Shown here: in pieces, positions 60,261-64,000 of the stretch
Layout of the letters: each line of letters begins with the position of its first letter
How positions within the stretch are numbered: position 1 is the stretch's first letter
Assembly (NCBI RefSeq): GCF_014192515.1
Contig: NZ_JACHYB010000001.1
Span: 2,046,001-2,110,000, forward strand
Source: Microbacter margulisiae
Lineage (GTDB): Bacteria; Bacteroidota; Bacteroidia; Bacteroidales; Paludibacteraceae
DNA: 64,000 nt
Direction of reading: 5' to 3'
Made by a program: the position numbers and the translations under genes
The notes under the pieces: model-generated
Told to the model about the DNA's origin: nothing
The model's database searches: none
The model's input: only the letters and a program-made list of their open reading frames with translations

Positions 60261-61118
60261 TTACTGACGTAGGAAAATCGTATCCTGCCTGAACTCCCGT
60301 TGCAGGTGCAATGCCAGGCAAATGACACGTGTCATCGACTCCACGTTGTTGTTATAAAAATGTACATTGAGTTTTTCATCCTGCATCGACGTATCTTCAA
60401 GCACAACAGGATGATTTGAAATCTGATTGATCACCCGAATAACATTGACCAGTGGCTCATCCTTGAATCGCAGGTTGGATGTAAAACGACTAAACAACAA
60501 GGGATCCTGGTTAAACGTTTTGTAGAAACGTGATCCTTGCTCATTCACACATTCTCCTGCCGTAACAAATACCGTTTCTCCATTCTTCCTGTCGCTCACT
60601 TTCACCTTCCCTCTCAGCACGGTGAGACGGAACTGTCCGTTTGAAGCCGCATCCAGATTGAACGCAGTACCAAGAACCTCCACCTGAACATTTTGTGTCT
60701 CAATAACAAAAGGCTTTGCAGGATTTCGGGCAATATCAAACACGGCATTCCCTGTCAATGAAACTTCCCGTTTTTGGGTTCCAAAGTGGGAAGGATAATG
60801 AAGCAACGCATTCTTTCCCAAATATACCGTTGACCCATCTTCAAGTGTTTTCACCAGAACCCCTTCCGTTTCTCCGTTCTGTACAGCAAGCAAAGGTACT
60901 GAACCGGAACGGTGCGTCAGGTAGATCAGAAAAAACGTGCCAATACATAAGGCAATAAATGCAGCCGCAACCCATCGCAAAGCAATATAGCGCCGGGCAT
61001 ACGACACCACAACTGCCTGTTCTTCGAGCAATCCATCCCTGTGAAGACGGTCGTGCAAAAGATGCCATGCAGCATCCGTATCGGGAATCTGATTCTTATG
61101 TTTTGATGAGGTCATCAT
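60261..61118 (-). CDS. FecR-family anti-sigma factor
   Basis: The 285-residue protein has one membrane helix (about 50-70, WVAAAFIALCIGTFFLIYL) separating a short cytoplasmic N-terminus from a periplasmic FecR domain (about 90-190). FecR motifs are VKTLEDGSTVYLGKNALLHYP, REVSLTGNAVFDIARNPAKP and VQVEVLGTAFNLDA. The C-terminal domain (about 210-285, LRFKDEPLVNVIRVINQISN) is the DUF4974-like STN-related region seen in Bacteroidetes FecR proteins. It holds the sigma factor inactive until a receptor signals. It overlaps the sigma gene by 4 bp, so the two are translationally coupled. Confidence 0.93.
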   Translation of the reverse strand: MMTSSKHKNQIPDTDAAWHLLHDRLHRDGLLEEQAVVVSYARRYIALRWVAAAFIALCIGTFFLIYLTHRSGSVPLLAVQNGETEGVLVKTLEDGSTVYLGKNALLHYPSHFGTQKREVSLTGNAVFDIARNPAKPFVIETQNVQVEVLGTAFNLDAASNGQFRLTVLRGKVKVSDRKNGETVFVTAGECVNEQGSRFYKTFNQDPLLFSRFTSNLRFKDEPLVNVIRVINQISNHPVVLEDTSMQDEKLNVHFYNNNVESMTRVICLALHLQREFRQDTIFLRQ

Positions 61119-61684
61119 GTCGGATTAAAATAGGCGTTATGATTCGAAAAATGTTTCAATTCTTTTCGGAGAATAGTCAAGACCTTGGTCATGTCAGCTT
61201 CCACAGTTTTTACTGAAATAGACAATTCAGGGGCAATTTCATTGTAGGTCTTTCCGTCAAACCGGTTCATGCAAAAAACTCTTCGCTGACGTTCGGGTAA
61301 TCGTTGCAAAGCTTCAAACAACTGTTGTTCCAATTCTTTATATTCCAGTTCGCTTTCGGGTGTTACCGGATCTGTTTCGGAAGCAACTGCGAGCAAAGCA
61401 TCCCGGTAGTTCTCTGTGATCTGCTGGTGGTGCAGATAATGAAATGCTCTGTTGCGTGTTGCCCTATATAGATAAGCTTTGGCGGAAATGCCTATGGATA
61501 CCTGCTCCCGTTCTTTCCAGACATAATAAAAAAGATCCTGTACCAGTTCTTCCGCTGACGGCATGTCATTGATAAAAGAATCTGCATAACGGCACAGAGG
61601 CGCGTAGTAAAGCCGAAACAGCTTTTCAAAGGCCTCTATGTCGTCATTTTTTATCCGTTTTATCAGGAACAGGTCATCAAGCAT
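61115..61684 (-). CDS. ECF RNA polymerase sigma factor
   Basis: The 189-residue sigma-70-family protein starts at the ATG at 61684 (MLDDLFLIKRIKNDD), preferred over an upstream in-frame ATG that adds a Cys/Asn-rich stretch unlike the family. Region 2 (about 10-75) includes LFRLYYAPLCRYADSFI and AEELVQDLFYYVWKER, and region 4 (about 120-175) has LPERQRRVFCMNRFDGKTYNEIAPELSISVKTVEADM. It is of the FecI/Bacteroidetes type associated with FecR. The fecR gene overlaps by 4 bp. Its target promoters cannot be read from the window, although the flanking carboxypeptidase-like genes are obvious candidates. Confidence 0.95.
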   Translation of the reverse strand: MLDDLFLIKRIKNDDIEAFEKLFRLYYAPLCRYADSFINDMPSAEELVQDLFYYVWKEREQVSIGISAKAYLYRATRNRAFHYLHHQQITENYRDALLAVASETDPVTPESELEYKELEQQLFEALQRLPERQRRVFCMNRFDGKTYNEIAPELSISVKTVEADMTKVLTILRKELKHFSNHNAYFNPT

Positions 61685-61747
61685 ACAAGTATTACAATTA
61701 AAGCTAATATTTCGTTTCAGAAAGAACAAAAATCATTCAAAGATAAG

Positions 61748-63022
61748 CTATTTTTTTGTCTCACTGTTCTTTAAAACTGCTTTTTTCAGCTTGCTTACGG
61801 CGTTCTCGAGCGATTCAGTGGGTTCGATAATATTGTAAGCTCCCCAAAAATCGGGATCGAAGAAAGCCCCTACTTTGTCACTAAATGCCTCGTTCTTGGT
61901 AAATGCTTCCCTAAACGGGAACGGTTTCACGTCTCTATCATCGCGGTCGGTCATCACCATTTCCGACACCACCGTGTATTTACTTGAGAAGAGTCGGCGC
62001 TTCCAGTCGCACTTAAAGACAGCTTCCGTACGGATATAATTCAGGTAACTGACTCCCTGATCCTGTTTGTAAGTGACCAGAAACGAAAACTCATAAGGCC
62101 TGAAATGCAGTCCGAAAGGTTTCTTTACCAACATTACTTCCGTAGCCTTGTTCAGGTCGGACATGTCAAGGTTGAAAGAGATCTGGGTAAATGCGAGCGT
62201 TTCACGGTCAATGTAGAAATAGCCGTAATAGAGGGCATAAGGCATTGTCACACGAGGTTTGAAACTGATCACATATTGCAGTCGGTTATTGATCGAAACC
62301 GGCTCTTCCATTGTGAAGTCATACATTCCCAGCGTCTCTTTATCCAGCAGTATATCAGGATTTTTCACCACATCCAGTAATACAGCAAAATAAGGGCCAC
62401 CCATCAGCTTCACAGCCAAGGTGTCGTTCTTTTGCGGCGACAATAGCTTCCTCCCTCTAAAGATACGCACCCTGTCTCGATCAATTCCCTGGGTATAACC
62501 GGTCTTATACACATTGATCACAGCTTCAGCCACCTGAATGTAACGACGTCCTTTCTGAACAGTTTCGCGGTAGAATGCCGAAAAGAGATCAGGCTTCTTG
62601 CTATAGTTATCGCCGATACGGTCAATCGCCTCCTCCACTAAGCGGCGTGCATTGTCGGGTCTTACTGTTACCTCGGTCAGCAATTTAGATGTTGGCTCCA
62701 TGAAAATAGTTACCCCTTCCACATTATCCGTAGCCTCGAAATGAGCATTCAGGTAACCAAGATGCGAAAATTCGATCTCTTTTGCCTGCAATGAATGTTT
62801 AATTTTCAGAGTAAACTGCCCCTCTGAGTTTGTCACTGTTCCCACATTAGTTCCAGGAACGGACACCATTACATAATTCAGTTTCTTTTTGTTATGGCCA
62901 TCTTTCACAACTCCGCTAACCGTAAAGAAACTGTCGTCGTTCTGAGCAGGCGCTTGCAGCCCGCTTCCCAAAACCAGCATCAATACAATGCCGACGATTC
63001 TGGCAAAATCAGTTGTTTTCAT
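61748..63022 (-). CDS. Carboxypeptidase-regulatory-like domain protein (paralogue of 58675-60228)
   Basis: The 424-residue exported protein has a signal peptide (MKTTDFARIVGIVLMLVLGS) and a carboxypeptidase-D-like domain (about 32-115, VSGVVKDGHNKKKLNYVMVS and IEFSHLGYLNAHFEATDN). The remaining 300 residues parallel the C-terminal region of the 58675-60228 protein: NARRLVEEAIDRIGDNYSKK, FYRETVQKGRRYIQVAEAVI, FLVTYKQDQGVSYLNYIRTE and a shared end pattern (DFWGAYNIIEPTESLENAVSKL). It lacks the STN-like segment. It lies 63 bp before the sigma gene and may be its first cotranscribed neighbour. Family function is unknown; a periplasmic or surface role is likely. Confidence 0.82.
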   Translation of the reverse strand: MKTTDFARIVGIVLMLVLGSGLQAPAQNDDSFFTVSGVVKDGHNKKKLNYVMVSVPGTNVGTVTNSEGQFTLKIKHSLQAKEIEFSHLGYLNAHFEATDNVEGVTIFMEPTSKLLTEVTVRPDNARRLVEEAIDRIGDNYSKKPDLFSAFYRETVQKGRRYIQVAEAVINVYKTGYTQGIDRDRVRIFRGRKLLSPQKNDTLAVKLMGGPYFAVLLDVVKNPDILLDKETLGMYDFTMEEPVSINNRLQYVISFKPRVTMPYALYYGYFYIDRETLAFTQISFNLDMSDLNKATEVMLVKKPFGLHFRPYEFSFLVTYKQDQGVSYLNYIRTEAVFKCDWKRRLFSSKYTVVSEMVMTDRDDRDVKPFPFREAFTKNEAFSDKVGAFFDPDFWGAYNIIEPTESLENAVSKLKKAVLKNSETKK

Positions 63023-63437
63023 AAGATAATAATTTTGTTGTTACAAAGGATATAGGAAACTCATATTTCATACACCCCTGAAAGATTCTCAAAATACACT
63101 ACACATCTTTAATGCCCAATATTGTTCAAGATTGAAGGATTGAAGGACAGAATCAAGAGTCGAAAGTTGAAGGTCTAATGTCTAAAGCCAGTCTGTTATG
63201 GGAATTTTGAATTAATTTTCCAGATTCTCTAACTTCTGAACTTCCGTAACTTCTTTAACTGCTAAATTCCAGATTCCTTCCATCTACCATTTACTTCTAT
63301 TATTATGACCTTTCAGGAAAGAAGTACCCTATAGCTTACAAACAAAAAAATTCACGATCATTCTTCTTTTTGTTTTGAACAAATGCTCAAAATAAATTGT
63401 ACCTTTGTATCGTTAAATCACAATAAAACAACTCACC
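63023..63437. other. Divergent intergenic region between the carboxypeptidase-like and DUF5320-like genes
   Basis: The 415 bp contain no gene. A TATCCTTTG on the minus strand (63052-63044) is a near -7 box, with one extra base, for the leftward gene. AGATTGAAGG (63129-63138) and ACTTCTTTAACT (63249-63260) recur from the region at 58512-58629. The middle is low-complexity, rich in repeated GAAGG and AACTTC words. Confidence 0.5.
63374..63407 (+). promoter_or_regulatory. Promoter of the DUF5320-like gene (TTTG-N22-TACCTTTG)
   Basis: TACCTTTG (63400-63407) matches the -7 consensus, and TTTG (63374-63377) lies 22 bp upstream, one base more than the usual spacing. The start is 30 bp downstream. 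Confidence 0.6.
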
Positions 63438-63629
63438 ATGCCTCACATGAACGGAACAGGTCCTGAAGGAAAGGGAAAACAAACAGGACGCAATTTAGGA
63501 GCATGTCATCGTGACACAGCTGGAGAAGAAACTTCATACCATCTTGGCACCGGTATGGGCATGCGACGTAAATCAGGAAACGGCACCGGAAAAGGAAAAC
63601 GCTTAAAAAGCGCTGGTAACCTGTACTAA
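63438..63629 (+). CDS. Small DUF5320-like glycine-rich basic protein
   Basis: This 63-residue protein begins MPHMNGTGPEGKGKQTGRN, which resembles the conserved start of DUF5320 proteins (MPxGDGTGPxGxGPxTGRG). It then has GACHRDTAGEETSYHLGT and a basic Gly/Lys tail with GMGMRRKSGNGTGKGKRLKS. DUF5320 genes often neighbour iron-molybdenum-cofactor-type proteins or redox genes, but none is present here. It has a strong promoter and a clear start, so it is probably expressed. Function unknown. Confidence 0.7.
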   Translation: MPHMNGTGPEGKGKQTGRNLGACHRDTAGEETSYHLGTGMGMRRKSGNGTGKGKRLKSAGNLY

Positions 63630-63798
63630 TTACATCAAAAGAATTTTGGTGTAATTAGTAGGCCATTGCTATCGGAGCATGAATTTCTTTTTCTATCATC
63701 CTTTAAAAAACATCTATTCAATACGCAAAAGCAATTATTCAACTCATTGACTCAATATTTATAAATTCAAAACCAAAACAAACAGTACAGTAACCATT

Positions 63799-64000
63799 AT
63801 GATTACCTACAACTATCAATTCCGGGTAGCGTATCCCGACACTGACCAGATGGGAACCATGCATCATGCCAACTATGTAAAATATTATGAATTAGCCCGC
63901 TGGGAACTATTGAGAAATATCGGCGTCTCTTACGATTCCGTAGAAAAACAGGGAGTCATGTGTCCTGTGATTACGATGCACTTCCGATTTATCAAACCTA
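63799..64000 (+). CDS. Acyl-CoA thioesterase of the 4HBT/YbgC type, C-terminus beyond window
   Basis: The first 67 residues are visible (start MITYNYQFRVAYPDTDQMG). The motif YPDTDQMGTMHHANYVKYYE is the hot-dog-fold active site of YbgC-like thioesterases, with the catalytic Asp and the conserved HHANY. ELARWELLRNIGVSYDSV and QGVMCPVITMHFRFIKP follow as expected. These cytoplasmic enzymes hydrolyse acyl-CoA or acyl-ACP thioesters; the substrate is not predictable. No promoter was identified in the 170 bp upstream. Confidence 0.9.
   Translation, partial: MITYNYQFRVAYPDTDQMGTMHHANYVKYYELARWELLRNIGVSYDSVEKQGVMCPVITMHFRFIKP

Overview
The window looks like a chromosomal segment of a Bacteroidota bacterium, most likely order Bacteroidales. 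It is AT-rich and carries a SusC-type receptor, several TonB-dependent receptors, a propeller/Y_Y_Y regulator, an ECF sigma/FecR pair and many lineage-typical families (DUF3078, DUF6242, GIN domain, M64 peptidase). Many promoters have the Bacteroidetes -7 box TAnnTTTG, some with a TTTG-like -33 box 19-21 bp upstream. I could not fix the genus; Paludibacteraceae or Dysgonomonadaceae is only a guess.

Layout. 1-5.5 kb: a SusC-like receptor (minus strand, cut by the window edge) diverges from a membrane-bound propeller/Y_Y_Y/HTH regulator, as in polysaccharide-utilisation loci. 5.7-6.7 kb: an FKBP lipoprotein with a clear terminator. 6.9-10.1 kb: two apparently identical 1450-bp IS256-family elements sit inside an array of 21-bp palindromic repeats. 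10.5-14.7 kb: cell-envelope and redox genes (amidase, MCE/MlaD protein, thioredoxin reductase, patatin). 14.8-24.4 kb: a TonB receptor, an OmpR-type two-component system and a TolC/MFP/RND efflux pump, with the same 11-bp-phased CTTTAG box upstream of the receptor and of the response regulator. 24.4-29.2 kb: ClC channel, MscS channel, HD hydrolase and a DUF3078 protein. 29.5-31.3 kb: a MurG-like glycosyltransferase and a geranylgeranylglyceryl-phosphate synthase homologue. 31.4-33.0 kb: tRNA-Lys, then a complete ISL3-type element. 33.1-35.9 kb: racemase-pncB-pncA, an NAD-salvage operon. 36.2-49.1 kb: GH27 alpha-galactosidase, DUF6242 lipoprotein, aroA, SpmA-SpmB fusion, TonB receptor, half-size EamA protein, DUF2461, YhcH, branching enzyme and M64 peptidase. 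49.3-56.0 kb: a GIN-domain protein and two tandem, mosaic outer-membrane receptors, one broken by an IS5-type element. 57.7-58.2 kb: a 41-bp tandem array with a three-unit higher-order period. 58.7-63.0 kb: ECF sigma and FecR between two carboxypeptidase-regulatory-like proteins. 63.4-64 kb: a small DUF5320-like protein and the start of a 4HBT thioesterase.

The most unusual features are the two palindromic tandem arrays, one hit twice by the same IS at the same position of the unit; the CTTTAG box that predicts a regulon joining a TonB receptor to an efflux pump; the mosaic receptor pair; and the sigma/anti-sigma module whose STN-like partner has no beta-barrel. All functional statements rest on reading motifs by eye; no searches were run.
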